Made by a program: the position numbers and the translations under genes. 64,000 nt of DNA, taken from positions 47,973,347-48,037,346 of the forward strand of contig NC_054082.1 in the NCBI RefSeq assembly GCF_017562075.2, in the 5' to 3' direction. The notes below the pieces were generated by a model. That model had not been told where the DNA came from, ran no database searches, and was given only the letters and a program-made list of their open reading frames with translations. Source of the DNA: Anopheles merus. Taxonomy: Eukaryota > Arthropoda > Insecta > Diptera > Culicidae. Shown here piece after piece: positions 39,167 through 53,819 of the stretch (position 1 is the stretch's first letter; each line of letters opens with the position of its first letter).

Positions 39167-41173
39167 ATCAAGTAAAACTAACATTAAAAAAACTCATCAA
39201 ACTACTACCCCAGCCCAAAGCAATCAAACTCGTTTTCTTCTTCCTTTGTGCCGAAATATTCCTTAGGTTTCACTTGAATAGATTTAGATTAGGAAAGCTG
39301 TTGGCTTCCTTTTGCCGCTTACTCAGCAGCTCAGCAATAGAAGCAGCAGCATCAAAATTGCTTACCGACCACAAGCATACACTCTCCCAGGAGCAATTTT
39401 TCGTACCAGAAAACCCATCCCACTGTGGTGAGCTGTGGGCTGCTTGGTAATGGTGGAGGTGCTGCTGCTGCTGCTGTTGAGTTGGCACAAGTTGGCACAA
39501 ACCAACCAGCTCGGTCTCCGCACAAAAGTAATAATTTTATAAATTGCACAAGTAAAGTTGTTGATTTTTCCTTCGCCCTCACTCCCCCTTTAAACTTTCC
39601 ATCCAGCGGGACTGTCGGACACTATGGGAACAGTGGGTAGTATGTGCTTGGACGGAGTGAATATTTTGATAGCTAGCTGATTAGATATGCTCGATGTTTT
39701 CGGGTGAAGAGGGAGTAGGGTTTGGGCATCCCACAGTGAATAATGGTTCTTTCTTCAATATTTTGGGCTACTCGGAGCTACGCTAATCAACTTTTATTGC
39801 AGTGAAAGAATACTTTTCTACCCAAAATCGACATCAGCTCATATATTTGATTGAGTTTGTGACGTATATTATTTATTTAAACTGTAATTTAATCATCCAT
39901 AGTTTAAAGCACCACACAAAACACCAACACATTCAAATACAAAGAACCCATCCCATTTGCTAAGGATAAAAAAAGAATAAAAACATCGCTATCCTCAGCA
40001 AGATGAAGAGCTGTGTGGCTGTTTTGTATCTTCTTTCCTCATCTAAATGCTTTAAAATATGAATCCTCAAGCAAAGGAGGGTTGAATGGCACGAATACAC
40101 CAACACGGTACAAACACAACGCAAAGGCACTACTTTTTAGGGTGGATCAAAGAAGTCCCTAGATTTGCATGCTTTCTTCTTAACCAACATCATAACCACC
40201 ACCACCACTATCAGAACCATTTGGTCAGCCGTACGACCACTTTGACTCCCATCTTGTCCGAAGCTACACATGCAGAAGGGTAATAACAAACCATCTTATA
40301 CGATGGCTGAGTTGGTTTGTCTGTCTATGGGAGCGAATTTTCTATGCTCTAAATGGTATGCTGTGTGAGATATAGCATACGCTTCACTCCTTCGAGGGAT
40401 GGCTACATGTGTGCATTTAATTCTGCAATCGCACGCATTACACACTATATAAGATGATTTTGGCTTACATCCCTTACTAAGGCGTCGTACAGTGGGCGAT
40501 GGTTTAAAGATTAGCCAAACGAACGGAAGGATTGGAAGAGTAGGTCAGCATATTCTTGCAATATTCCGTGTGTGTAAGGGTAATGGATTTGATAGCCACA
40601 GTGTCTAAATAGAGAAACGAGAAACGATTTGTCATGCCGCGTAGCACGGCTCCTACTTTTACGGAACAACAAGAAAATGGGTGTCTGCCTTTGCTGGGAT
40701 CGATCGATTTTGATCCAGTTCACATAAAACTCTTTGAGCTGGGTTCGAAAGCGACCGTCCATCGCTGTAAGATAAAGAGAGTTTTTCTCCGAAATTAGTG
40801 CCAAATCAACAACAGCATACTGCTATCTAAACCATTACATGGAATAGAAGTATAGGCCCACAAAATCAAACCTGTCTCCGCAGCGACCCTACCCAGCATA
40901 GAATCCCAGCATCTGATAGGTTCCAGCAATGGTTTATCTTTCTTCTACTTTTTCTGACAGCTCGGTTCATGGTGGGCTAGGTGGCGAAGAGTTGAGCCAA
41001 CTTTACGTCCTAAAGAAACGTCCAAATACGTACGTCCTACAGCACGAGTGACCGGGTGAGAGCAAGCAGTAGAAAACTATTCCTAATTTCACGTCACTGC
41101 ACTAACCGAGAATGATGACAAGTTAATTAAAAAAGTTATGGGAAATAATACATAAAAACTCGTCCCAAGTACA

Positions 41174-41192
41174 TGTGTGTGTGTGTGTGTGT
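41174..41192. repeat. Short (TG)n run
   Basis: About nine TG units. It lies about 360 bp before the large CA array, in opposite orientation to it. Confidence 0.9.
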
Positions 41193-41555
41193 TTGTATGG
41201 ACGGGTGGATGGCTAGGGAAAATATGAAATCAGTGAACGTTTCATCAATAAAAACAATACCATTTCACCCAAACCTGAGCAAAGTGCAGCAGCACCTAGA
41301 AGAAGGGAAATCTCCGGTGGCTGAATGTTGCCGGGTGCTATGTGGCATAAGGTTACGTTGGGCCCGTTAGCCCGGCGTTGAGGGCCAATTTCAGGATTTT
41401 CATCATGCTCTTCTCCTCACCCAGTGGCTGCTCGAATCGAATCCTATCCAACGCTTCCATCCCTAGGTCGAAACGTTTGAGATGGGAACGAGGAGTTTAC
41501 ATAATCTTTAATCAGAAGAAACATTTTCCTTTGGCTGTGTGATATGGCAAAAAAC

Positions 41556-41760
<205 letters not shown>

Positions 41761-44700
41761 TACAGATAGAGTACACCCACCCGCATCCCATAGCGAAAGG
41801 TCGGTCCGAACTGATACGCTCCCCCATCGTCCACCCTGCCCGCCGTAGAAGATGGACCGATAAGGCAACCCCGGCGTGAGGGTTGAGATGAACGCACTCG
41901 GAGAAACCCCGGTTGCCAATATTCGTTGCTAACCACTGGAAGCTGGGTCAGAACAGGGATCATTTTATTTTGGCTTGTTTTGGACCAACGAGTACCAGCA
42001 TCGCTACCACGGGCGGACGATGTAAGTCGTTTCCGAGAAGATTGGAAAAGGGTTGGGTTTAATTTTATAGATCTCATTAAACTATCGACCGGCCGAAGAC
42101 ATTGGAGCCCCGACCAGTCCAGGCAAAGCTGAAGAGAAACGAGGGACGAGGGACGGGGGCGATAGAAAGGCAAGCAGGGGAGGAAGTCAGGGCTACGGAC
42201 TATCTAGGTAAGATTTCGCCCGAGAACACACATCTTCGTGCGCGGGGTGGATGCCAACTTTGTAATCATGCGCAGGACGCAGGCTTGTAATTCGTGCCGG
42301 TCGTATGGTTGTCGCATCCCTCTCCATAGGTGATGTGGTTGCCGTGTGATGCCAGGTGACGCCTGTCGGTTAATGCTCTGATCGTTATGAACTAGCCCGG
42401 CCCCGTATCAGTCGATGAATAATTCACTAATGGTAATTGATTCAATCAATAAGGTTTTTATTGCGCAAATGGGTTGGTACATGGAATGTTCTCTTTGGTG
42501 ACATCTGGTTCACTTTGTGGCGAGTTATAGTTCATGCAGAAAGACTGTTGGCTGGAACACAACGTATAACACCAGCAATATTCAGGGAAATTTAATTATT
42601 TTATTATTTTTCTCTGGCGCAACATGTTCATGCTATTATTATGTATTTTTTCTTTATTATTCTTGCAGTATTCCTAAAATCCAGATTTTCACTTGAAATC
42701 CATACGGTACCTGTAAACGACTGCCATGTTGTCGAATAAAATAGCATTGTGTTTACAATATGAATCGAACCACTTCGGTGTCATATAAAAAGATCTACGC
42801 TCCAAGCGGCTCCTGTTCATCTTAATAGTAGCTTTAACTGAAACTATCTAAAATCTAAAAGGCTAAAGGTAGAACTTTTCATCTTGCTGTGGAGTTAAGA
42901 TAGTATCTCAAGTTTTCTAAACTCGCAACAGGTAAACGCTAATATAATTGTGATTAAATTAATATTGCTGATAAAATATGACTAAAAAAGCACCATTTAG
43001 TCATCGAACGAATGCAAAAGATTGATTTGAGCTAGTTTTATCATAATTCACATTCTGTGAACCCGCACATAACGAATTCAACCCGTTCCAATGACTCACT
43101 CGTCATGCGAAAACATTGCAGAGCAAAAAGCTATTTGTATGAGAAGTACACTTTGATTCTAGGGGCAAAAAATGCTAAAACAACACACTTCGCAACTAAT
43201 TAAAACTAATTTAGCTGATTATGCTCTTTTTGCACTTTTTTTTGTCATTCTAACATCTTTAACGTTCGTAGTATAGTAAAATGTATCAAAAACGCAACCC
43301 ATAATGCTAGGGGTCTCCAAACTACGGTCCACGGTGAGCACTTGGCCCTTGGCAGCATATAATTTGGCTCAAGTCTAGTTAGTAAAGGGTGTTATTTAGT
43401 GGTCTACTATTTTGACTTTTTTATTCAAAACATTTTGTTTTAGTTTTCAGGACGAAACACAAAATTCCATAATAGAAAACTGAAGAAATTCGATACATTC
43501 AGATAATATTAATATTCTATCGTTTGATATCTCATCAACCTTTTTTATTTATATTTTATGAGACATCATATACAAGAAAGTTTGCAAACTGACGTTCACT
43601 CGTTCCTTAGGGAAAGAAATACAATCCACATTAGCTGGTGTACAATATTACACAATTTTAAATAATGTTGCCACATGAAGCTATAGCTAAAAATACAACT
43701 GTAAGGCATGGTAATACCCACACAGTATCATTCCCGATTATCAACAGCCGATGCGTTACAAACACTAAACATTCAAAACTAATAACAGAAAAGTCTTGAT
43801 TTTGTTTGTGAACAAACTAGTTCCCGATGGCCGGTGTGTGTCTGTGCAAATGCTCCGACAGGATGAAAATTCCAATGCAATGCAAAAGCTCGAGACGGTA
43901 CACTACCAGGATATATCCAATCGACAGGAACACACATCCTTCGTTTTGCCGTTGGGCAAGCCTTCGCCACCCGTTACTCTCCCCATCTACTGGTACTGGC
44001 CAAGCCTTCATCTGCCATCTTCATCTTTTATGCAGGGATTTCTATCTTGTTCGTTTGCTATCGGTCCGCTACACATGCCAAAGTGGCAACCGAGATAAAC
44101 TTTCAAATTATTTCATACTCGCCACCGCTCTACCACCTCTAGCTCTCCACACCAGCGTGTCCGCTCCGATCTCTATTAACAAAACCCTTGGCCGTGTGGC
44201 AGCGTTGTCATACGGCAGCACCACCAGCAGCAACGGCATCACCGTTGGTGCCAGAGAGCAAGTCTCTTTTGTATACTTTTATAGTTTATAATAATCTTGC
44301 ATATATAATTAACTTTTGGGAGTTTAAAATTTTATAGCTTCATGCAGCATGTGATAGTTGTGCCCGGTATACCCCATGACTATCATTTCCCATGGCCCGG
44401 GCCTCCTCGGGCTATGGGATGGGAGGTAAATGCATCGGTTCGTTGTTGTATATAGAAAATTGTGTGATAGGGCGGTAGAGCCATATCGACATGTCGTCAC
44501 GGGCCCATTCGGTCTGGGGCAAACCACCAGCCACTAGCCAGCTAGTTATCTAACGGTTGGTGCAAAATCTAGACTCCGGAAAGAGAAGCCTCCGTTCTTT
44601 ATCGGAGCTTTGGAATGGGTTCGGTAATTGTCCTCTTGCATTGTGCTTGTTATACAAATATATTGACCAAAGTTAATAGCTTCATGTTTGTTTGAGTTTA

Positions 44701-46862
44701 GATATTGAAGCAAACAAACAAAATACATGCATTTGAGGTTTCTTGTATTCTATGTATTTATTTACAAAAGCAAGCATCTGTTAAAACTGGATGCTAGAAA
44801 CAGTTTTCTCGACAAACTCAATCCATCACGTAGTTGAAGGGATCTTGCTACACTTACAAAACTAACTAAAAAAAACGCTGACACACATCCTTTTTCTCCA
44901 TTTCGCCATTTCCCAAAAACCGGTTGCACCGGATTATACGGCCAGCCAATGTCAGCTGCAGCGTCACCTAAACTCCGCAAACGAAGCACAGAACCAGTTT
45001 TTCCAAGCCACCAACGGCACAAAAAGCAACCCTCTCTATTACAACCGCGTCACCCTTAATCAAGCCTAAAACATCAATCGAATAGGGTCGCGCGCGCGTC
45101 CAAAGGTCGTCCCGCCGCTTTTCGGCCGACATTCGAACGAAGATTCGTCCGACCCCGGGACACAACCTTGTTTCCGGGGTGAATAGCTCACTCAATGAGC
45201 GTGTCCCGTTGGTGGATGGCATACACACGTACAGCCGACTCTACTGCAGCACGGTCCGCCATTTTACGCCCGAATTTTTCCCACCCCTCAGCAAACGCAC
45301 CGCGATTGTGTTAAACACCGGGATCTATGCCAAAGTGTCCCGTTTGTGGATAATCATGGCCTGACTTCTGCCATTACGATTGCTTTTGTTGTTCGGTTCC
45401 CTCCTGACCTACCGACCGGGTCGGGGTCGGGGCAGGCTAATTGGCTAGTGTTACAAGTCCGTTAATAGGCCCACGGACGCGCCGAATCCAAATGTGAAAG
45501 AAGTCCATCCCCCATCCTCGATTGGACCGTCTGCGAATATGGGTGTATGGGCACCTTTCGCTACTTTTAATGTGCGCTCTGTGTGTGGTTGGGTCCCGTG
45601 CCAAGCAAGTTTAATGGTTGTCTAGTTTCCCTTCTTCAGAATGAGAATTTTAGGGCAAGCGAAATGAATGCCATGCTCTAAAATAAACCGTCGTGCCACT
45701 CCGATACCACGGTAAGAACTCACACACGAGACATGGCTACTTGGCGTTGGAAAACAAACGCGCACAAGACCGTTCGGCCCGCGCGTTCCATTCCTCAGAG
45801 GTCTGGCCCCCGGGATGCGCCCAGCAGAACTATATTAAACATTAATCGCCGCTCGGTTATGTCATAATTTTTGTTCACACACAACTTTTATGTTTAATCA
45901 TAAAATGTTGCTCGCAAAACGGGAGCCCTCGGAATGAGCGGGAAAGGCGACGGTTGACCAGCGGCAGCAGCAACCCCACCCAACACCATACAGGACTTGC
46001 CGTGTGGCAATGGTCGAGGTCGTTGAATACTTTAATACACACTCTGGGAATAGTGGCCATTATTTTTCTTTATGATCATATCTCTTCGTCTCGAGCTCGC
46101 TTTCCCGCGCCGCGTATGCCGTGGAGCTGCGGTGCAAGAAAGGTGCGGCATAATTTCACCGCTCCGTTCACGGACGTCGTTTTTGGAGCAGGTTGCCAAG
46201 TGTGAAAAGCAGCACACATCACCACCGCACCGACAATGACGCCATTCGCACGATTCTTTTTCGGTGCTTTTTGGCAATAAATTGTACCGACATTTCTGCA
46301 TCTGATGAACGCTTCAAAGCCGAGGCATTTGGAAGTCTTCATTTTCAAGATTTAAGACAGTGCGCTGTAAAAACTTGCCGCTCCACATGGGCACATCGAA
46401 AAATACGCAAACTTGCTCAATGTATATATAATGAATAAATATAAGTTTTCTAGCAAATATACATTCACCAACGATGAATAATTTACCGTATCGTTTCTCC
46501 ACCACGGAGTCAATTTATGAGCCACTAACAGCTTTGTTCCCACGTACGGTCCCGATGGGTTCCGTCCTTGGATGGCTCCAACCGGCCACCGTCACGTGCT
46601 TCGTTTTACAGCTACCCCGGATGATCGCCTGTCCACTACCTTCCTAGCAGCCCTCCTCGAAAGATAAAGTGTCCTGTCTTTGTCTGGCCGTAGAATCCTT
46701 GTATCGGTCCTTAAGAGACTCGCCTCCCAGTAGCGGCTTCATCGGCAAGGCAAAGCTGAGACGAGCTGTCCGGACTCCGGAGGCTCCGGGATCGAAGAAT
46801 ATATATATAAACCCATCCCATCCACCTTGCTCGGTTTGGGTTTTCATTCTCCTTCTCGCTCG

Positions 46863-46904
<42 letters not shown>
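46863..46904 (+). repeat. (CT)n microsatellite
   Basis: About 42 bp of CT with one TTT interruption near 46870. It lies 50 bp after a TATATATAAA stretch at 46801-46811. The combination resembles a promoter but is more likely simple-sequence DNA. Confidence 0.95.
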
Positions 46905-46906
<2 letters not shown>

Positions 46907-47851
46907 CTCGTTCAAGCAGGGGCAACCGAGATGGGCTGACACGTCTTGCACGATGCCTGATGCCTAATCCCTCCCAGTCCACCCGGTCATGGCTCGGTAC
47001 CAGCAGCGCTCTCGCCGGGGGTAGAAATCTCGGTGCTCAGAAACTTACGCCCGTAGATATAACTATTATAAAGTTTATAGACCAATTCTCCTTTCGGGCT
47101 ACGGACTCCGTCCAATGAAAATAGGTTCCTGCTTCGTTTGCATTTTCTCGCAAATGGATCGATCGGGTTCGGGGAGCTGGGTGGCAGCCCTTGCTGTACC
47201 CTTTGCTTGGCACCCAGATACACCCCGTCAAACCTGCCTCGCTCCATATCAAAAACAGCAACAGCACTAGGGAGCCCTACTTGCTTCCCTATCCCCCTGC
47301 TGCCGATCATAGGGTTTGCCTAGAAGGCACACCATGCCCTTCCTTCTCGCACGTGCTTCGTATCGATTGGTTTCTCCGGGGGTGGTGGGGGAGATGGTTC
47401 AGGATGTTAAAGTAATTTTCCATAGTTTTAGAGTTATCTTTGATGAAGGGCAGACACTCTTAGAAAACACACTCGGACTCGAACCTAAACCAAGCCACAA
47501 ACACCCAACGCCTACTTACTTTCGTCGTGTTTTATATTTTAAAACCCACCAACCTGTGCCAATACCCCATCATCTCTTTTAGTTTTCCCTCTGCCTTGCC
47601 CTGTTTTGCACCTTTTTTCATGAAACCAAAGGCACCGAAAAGGCAGTGGTGGTGGCGGATCACCCAAGAGCTACACCTTTCTCTTTCTTAGCTTCATCCC
47701 ACCGGGAGGTTCAGGGTAACTGTTTCTCCTTCGAGGAATGGAATGGACGATTGTAGCTGGTGTCCAAAAATCAATAGATTCGAGCACCAACAAAATAGAA
47801 GCATCGACGAATCAATATTTCCTTCCGTTTTTTCAAAGACGTGGAAAAATG

Positions 47852-47869
47852 AGTAAATGCTCATTTACT
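47852..47869. repeat. 18-bp near-perfect palindrome
   Basis: AGTAAATG is followed by CT and then its reverse complement CATTTACT. A shifted pairing, AAATGAG with CTCATTT, is also possible. No context suggests a function. Confidence 0.6.
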
Positions 47870-50577
47870 AAATGGACTGATTAGATTAACAATAAGATGA
47901 ATCGGCTCATCAGTTAATTACGTTGTGAAAAGTTACTAACACAATTGCTCATCATCTTTAATCTCGACGACGTCGCGCTGTACTTTGTAATTGCAAGAAA
48001 ACCAACCCGGAAAGCCGACTCGGAAAAAAGAATTAATTGTTAGCGTCATCTTCGTTTTTTGCAAATAAAAAAACACCGTCACTCATTAAAAGAACTAATC
48101 AAATAATGCAATAAAACTGTAAAGCAATTACAGAAAGGATGTTGCGCCTTTCCACTTCAAACATTCAAACAGCAATCGCCCGGACGCTTCTGGAGCCGGA
48201 TAGGGCAAATATTAAAGTTTCTAATGGTTTAATTAAATCAGTAATTCCTCGATTGCTCTTTTTGTCGATTGATTTGAAAGAAAGGCTCCTAATGAAGTGA
48301 TCTCTGTGCAAGGGTTGACTCCCTTTAAACGAAGTGCTTCAGTGCGCAGTCGGCAGCGGGTCAGCAATTTTAATTAGATTTCGAAGACAAGTGAACCGAG
48401 AACCGCTGCACTGCAAAGGCGCCATCGGAACCCTATCGTAGGACCCTCCATTTCCCTCTCCTAACTATTCTTTTAGCTTCTTGGTGTACAATGCACTTGA
48501 GAGTAAAAGCTCCAATTACACCCCGGGCCCGGTGCGGTAACAGGAAACATGCAAATTCCACCTTCAGCATTAGCTGGGCATCTCTCACATCAACGGGGTG
48601 TTGCTCGGGAGGTCACACAAACGCACCACACGGAATCCCACGGACTGCAAACTGGGAAGGTATTTTAATTTATGCATTTTAATCTAGCACGCTTTTGTTC
48701 GTCCGCCTTTGAACATGGTCCTCCAGTCGAATACCAGGAAGAACGTTACAGAACCGACTACGGTCGAGTCGCAGCTCAAACGCAATGAACGAAATGACGC
48801 AAAGGGAAAGGTGAAGACACAGGTCGGAGGTAAAAATGTGGCAAGAATTCTATCAACCACACATGAACTGTAAGCATCGATGAAAAGAAATGAACTTTGT
48901 CCGTTACGGACGATCTGAGAGCTTCCAAACAGTGGAACGAATCGAAAAAAAGAGCAAAAGAGCTCTCGCTTGAACTACAGGAAGTGGAGCTTTCTCATCT
49001 CGATTGGGGAACATTCTTCCCCGTAAGCATCGTACTTCTAATGATCCATGTAATGGAGAACCACCAACAACACACTCCCAACAGTAGACTTGATACTCGC
49101 TTCCAGATAGACTCTTAGCAAAAAACGCCTGGTCGTTTGAAGTTTGAGTGACAAGAGAAATCGGACATAATTGGTAAGTGTTTACTGCCACCATTCGACG
49201 ACGTCGGTACGGCATATCGTTGGTCACTTCTGCTGCAATGAAATAGGTCCATCCGTCAGTGTTGCGTCTCACGAAGCTATCCCATACCATGAAATGACTA
49301 CAAAATATTGAGCATCATAAAGTAAAAGACATAATAAAATGGTCCAGGACTCGGGTCCGGCTCCCGGGTTATCCTTGTAAGCACACACACACACATGCAC
49401 ACATCCACAACCTCAAAACTTCTCGTACCCTGGGTTCAGTTTTCCTTTTGTAAAACTTTCTCCCATTTAGCTTCTTCTTTTCTCCTGAACAATCAGCCAC
49501 CCCCGTTTCACCCACATCCTGTCTATCCCGAGAGTGAACCAAAAGTGCCTTAAGGTTCCTATTTCGTTCGGGTCACCACATCTATTATGTTTTCCCGTCA
49601 CTAAAACTACTGCACATATCGAAGTTTTCCACTGCAAAAGCAAGGGGGACTTATGGAAAACTCTTCCCATCGAGCACACCACTCTGCGCTCAGATAGTGG
49701 TGAGTGAGTGTGCGTGTGTGCCGCAAACGAGGTAGTTTGGGGTGTGTATGTTGCCTGAGACAGAGGAAGGACGACGACGACGATACACCTCAGGCTCACA
49801 TCAAACCATTCAGCTCTTTACCGAGCGAGCGTCTTGCTCCGGCCAGAACTTTGCCAAGCCAGTCCCCTTTTTGTGCCGAGAGCTGGGGTGAGGATTTAGA
49901 AACGACAACGGCTCTCTTCACCGAGAAAGGAAAAAACTCATTTGCCGACCCCTCCCTTTTTAGAAGCGGGCGAAAACTTGGCAAAACTGGTACTGGTTCC
50001 GCAACAAGGATCTGGACGACACAGTAGTGTCGGTTGGTGCAGAAGGAGAGCGAACGCCTCGGAAGACATGCCAGACAACGACGACGACGACGTTATCGTT
50101 ATTGTCGGTAGTCGTGGTCGGATTTCCATCGTCAGCGTTGCTTTGGTAACGTCACTGCTATAAGTTAAAACGAGAAAGCAAATATGGAGATTCGGAATGG
50201 AGGAAACTGTCTTGTGTTTGCTTGGTTTGAGGAAAACCTATGCAGACGCAACATTGATGCTCCATCTTATTTTGTATCGGCGTTCTGCTGTTTACAAGAA
50301 GTTATCCATTTGTTTGTAATTCGATTTGATATTATTAATTTATATTTATTGAAACAAGCTACAAACCACCTTAATAATCATGTCAGTATCATTAAAACAT
50401 TACAGTATGTTATATATTAACTTTTTTCATTTTTCAGCCGATTTGGCACTTGGTGATATTTAATTAATAATAAGAAATAAATTAAACTATATTTGCACAC
50501 AAGGTGCAAATATCTTCGCTCACGTGCTGCGATTGACATCGAGCAGGGTTGCCTAAAACATTGCAGTCTCCCTTCTA

Positions 50578-51097
50578 GAACGACGTCATACTGGAACTCA
50601 TCCTTCCATCCCTATCCGCCCAGGGAAGCGCCCCTAATTCCCAAGAGCACGCTAACACGATAACCGGTGACTTGGAAACTTACCAAAAGGAGAAGCCATC
50701 GATTTTCCACCACACTTGCACGAAAGGAAGATCGATGCAGCAAAGGACCGGGCCAAGTCTGCAACCCGTTGACGACGATGCTGCTGCCGGCCCTTTTCTC
50801 AGAAGTGTTTTACGGATTATGTTCTACATCATCGCATTTGTGACCCTCGTCGTCCTGTGCTCTGGCCTGGTTGCTTGGTTGGTTGACAATTTCCTGCCTA
50901 ACCATCATCCCCTTTGGAGGCCGTGTACGTCTTGTTCCATTCTTTCTTCATTGTACTCACCCGACCGCTGCCGTTATCCTCTCGCTTATAAGATAACTCC
51001 GAAAGGCCGAAGAAACACAGACAGACGCCGTATAATTCGCTCGGTACAACATTGGGATGGAGGGAAAACCAAAGAAAACCTGTTCATTGGTTTCTAG
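50578..51097 (+). other. Open frame with one predicted membrane helix
   Basis: The frame is open for about 170 codons after a TAG. The first ATG at 50735 would give 120 residues. An N-terminal part with DDDAAAGP is followed by one strong hydrophobic segment (VLRIMFYIIAFVTLVVLCSG plus AWLV), then a basic C-terminal part. Codon choice up to about 50930 is coding-like, and a possible donor (GTACGT) lies at 50926. If that is used, only the helix-bearing exon would be real. No family is recognised and no promoter was seen. It could be a membrane-protein exon or a chance frame. Confidence 0.25.
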
Positions 51098-53356
51098 TGG
51101 TCTGAAACAGAATGGAAAGCATACACCATTCTTTTGTGTTTATGTGTGCGTGTTTGTATGTGTCTTTGTAGATGTCTGCAAGATTGTCTGCTCGTTTGTG
51201 CATCGGCCAGTTTAAAGAGTCTTCTCGTTGATGTGGCATAATTAAAAATGAAACTATGAAAACGAACTAGCTAGATGTAGTATTGTACGTATTGAAAGAC
51301 GATAATGTGGACAATGGGTTGAGGTTTGTATTTAATTTATTGTAGCACTTTTCAACACAGCGATTTCTCGGTGGACCTGCTAAAGCTGATCGCTCCTTTC
51401 CCTTCCAACGCTCGGTTGATAATGTGAAAAGTGGCAAATTTTAATGTTTCTTAATTTAGCTTTTATTTAATTTGAGATTTGATGTGTACTTTGAGCTTGA
51501 AAATGACTACTGTAAATATGGAACAGACGAACGAGCTTTGAATTATCCTAGTTTTTGTAAACAAATACATCATCATCCTATAATACAATTTTCTTATCAT
51601 TAAATATGTTATGTTTATCCTTCATAACTTCAGCAACATATTTTGACTTGAATAATTTAATTAGATTCTTTTGAACCTTTGAACCTGTTTTTGAATCATT
51701 TATAACTAATTAATAATGAATTGTTGTTTATAATCTGCAGCCTTTTTAAACCATAATTTCATAAAATTCGTCCATACCGCAAAATAACATCAATCAGTTA
51801 TAACCATCATATATTACTTTAAGTTATTTTTTGCCTATAAATAACTATCGTATGCATTTCATTTATCATTTTGATGATATGTCTTAAGGTTGTTTTTACA
51901 AATTAAAATTTCTTAAAGAAATAATTTTGTTTTTGTCAATATTAGGGTTGTTAACAACGTATTTTAATTTTTAGTTAAATTTTAGTCGTTTTGTTACTAT
52001 TTCAATTCTAAAATGAAAAATTCTTTAATATCTAGTTACATGTGATATGATTTTACTATCGATTATTGAACGAAATGAAAAATTTTGGCATTAAAACAAA
52101 TGTCGTAATGACCAGAATAACGACACTGTGCGTTACATCCTTTAAACTCATTGTATGCAAGCATGTCTTGTATACAACTGTAACGTTTCATATTGGTTTT
52201 TCGTTAGACATCCCATTTTCCACTACTATAAACAATCATTCTGAGCCAGTTTTCCTAGTCAATAGTATTTTTTTAAATAAAATCTGATAAAATTCTGATG
52301 TTACCGAACTAACAAGTAATTAATATACATCATCAATTACAATCTTACGAAAACATTATGATTCAAACATTCTTTAATATTAATTTTTAGGAAGTAGTCT
52401 TACTAACGCCATAGTAGTTAGTAAAATCATAGTAAAATCACAATGAAAAGATTGAAAGATTTTAATAGAATAAACAGCGATAATTTTAAATCAGATTCCT
52501 AGCTAGAGACAATATTAATAGGGCATCTTCAAGACTTTTTCTTTTAAAATACATTTAAATTGGTAAAAACATCATTTTTAAAATGGCTTCTCTAATGCAT
52601 ATACATATTTAACCTTGAACTTAACGTATTTTTGCTGCATATTTCCAAACCTTAAAGCAACTGTAGAACGTTTCCGTTCCAATTCAAGTCGTACCAAGTT
52701 TGTATGCTACACTTAATAATCAACGTCCAACATTCCCGTTTCCATCGGCTGTAAGCAATATGTTGATGTTTCTGCTTTTCAAATCTGGAAAAACAACATA
52801 CAAAATACAAAATCGCTTATACAACGCGAATAACGTTCACCAACAATGGTAATCCATCTGAGTCACACAGCAGCATCCGAAAGTGTCATGCAGACAACCT
52901 TTACATCCGTTCCCAGCCTCAATGTCCTGCACATCTGCATCTGGACATTCGTGCCTAATTACGAGCCAACAGGAAAAACTTGTTCCTTCCCATTTCATCT
53001 CATACGACCGTTGGAGAAAAATCCGGAATAAATCGTTAGCATCTCGCGGTCCACTCGCAAGTCCAGGTGTCCGTGCATCCTGTGCAGATCCTTTGGTGGC
53101 TGAAAAACCGGCTCTAGAAACAGGAACCACCGCGCATTGCCCAGCGGCCACTTTTCATCTCGCTCCCATAGTCCATCCGGCCGGCTGGGAGCGAACGAGA
53201 TCGCTGCCAAGGATGCTGCTAGCGGATGGTTGTTAATCCTCCCCTCCTATTTCAGTCAGTGGCCAAACCGGCTTTCCCCCGTTGATCTCCGATCTTGACC
53301 ATGATTTTGCTGCTAGAAAACATTTTCCTGCTGAGCACGGTTTGAGCTAGGAGGTC
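51098..53356. other. AT-rich gene-free stretch
   Basis: Strongly AT-rich at 51220-52830, with no coding or repeat signal. GC content rises from about 52840 towards the putative promoter at 53357. Confidence 0.55.
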
Positions 53357-53819
53357 AGTTCGCTCAAGTCCATCTACCGTTCAACATCACTTTATTCTGC
53401 TGCGCAAATATCCTGCGCTTCGATCGTCCGTCGATGGAAACGTTGGACTTTGTTGGTGCGTTCGCGCAAAGTTTCCAGTGCGCTAGCGCAGAAAGAAGCA
53501 ATGCACCCAGTGGAAGTGGCAGTGACAGTGAGCATCAGTGCGCCCAGTGAAAGTGTGTTGCGCATATGTCTGACAAATCGGCAAACCCATCTCGTGCAAA
53601 AGCAGTGCAAAAGTCAGAGAAGCAAAATTTGTACCAACATAAAATGTCCGCGAAACAAAAGAAGCAAAACCGCATACAATGCAGTCAAATCCGTATCGAA
53701 AAATCGGTTCTTATTTTTGTGAAACCCAGTTTGGCCATAGTAAATTCTGTTCTGAAACTACATCTACTAAAATGGTGTGAATAAAGTGACGTTGAACCGA
53801 CTTTGCAATGGAAAACAAG
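53357..53819 (+). other. Putative 5' exon of a plus-strand transcript
   Basis: Begins at an initiator match, GGTCAGTTCG, with its A at 53357. ACATCA at +29 to +34 is a weak downstream-element match. The exon is GC-moderate and filled with CAGTG, GTGAAAGTG and GTGCAAAAG words typical of mosquito 5' UTRs. It ends in AAG before GTAATA at 53820. Two ATG frames inside it (53501-53722, 73 codons; 53566-53784, 72 codons) end before the donor and look like upstream ORFs. An ATG with good context (G at -3, G at +4) lies at 53808, four codons before the donor. No TATA box was seen. Transcription is inferred. Confidence 0.4.

Larger units (their letters stand above)
38117..41555. other. Gene-free stretch with simple repeats
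   Basis: Contains a GA tract at 39111-39166, a CTG/GCT run at about 39458-39478 and a TG run at 41174-41192. No recognised gene. All open frames are under 100 codons and overlap each other. Confidence 0.5.

Noticed and set aside
43796..44098. 100-codon plus frame with good codon choice
   Set aside because: Begins at TTG, with no splice signals, homology or promoter seen.
45179..45364. 61-codon plus frame with coding-like third positions
   Set aside because: Too short, starts at GTG and has no supporting context.
46801..46849. TATATATAAA followed by a TCATTC initiator
   Set aside because: Spacing is about 40 bp and the region is simple AT and CT repeat, so chance is likely.
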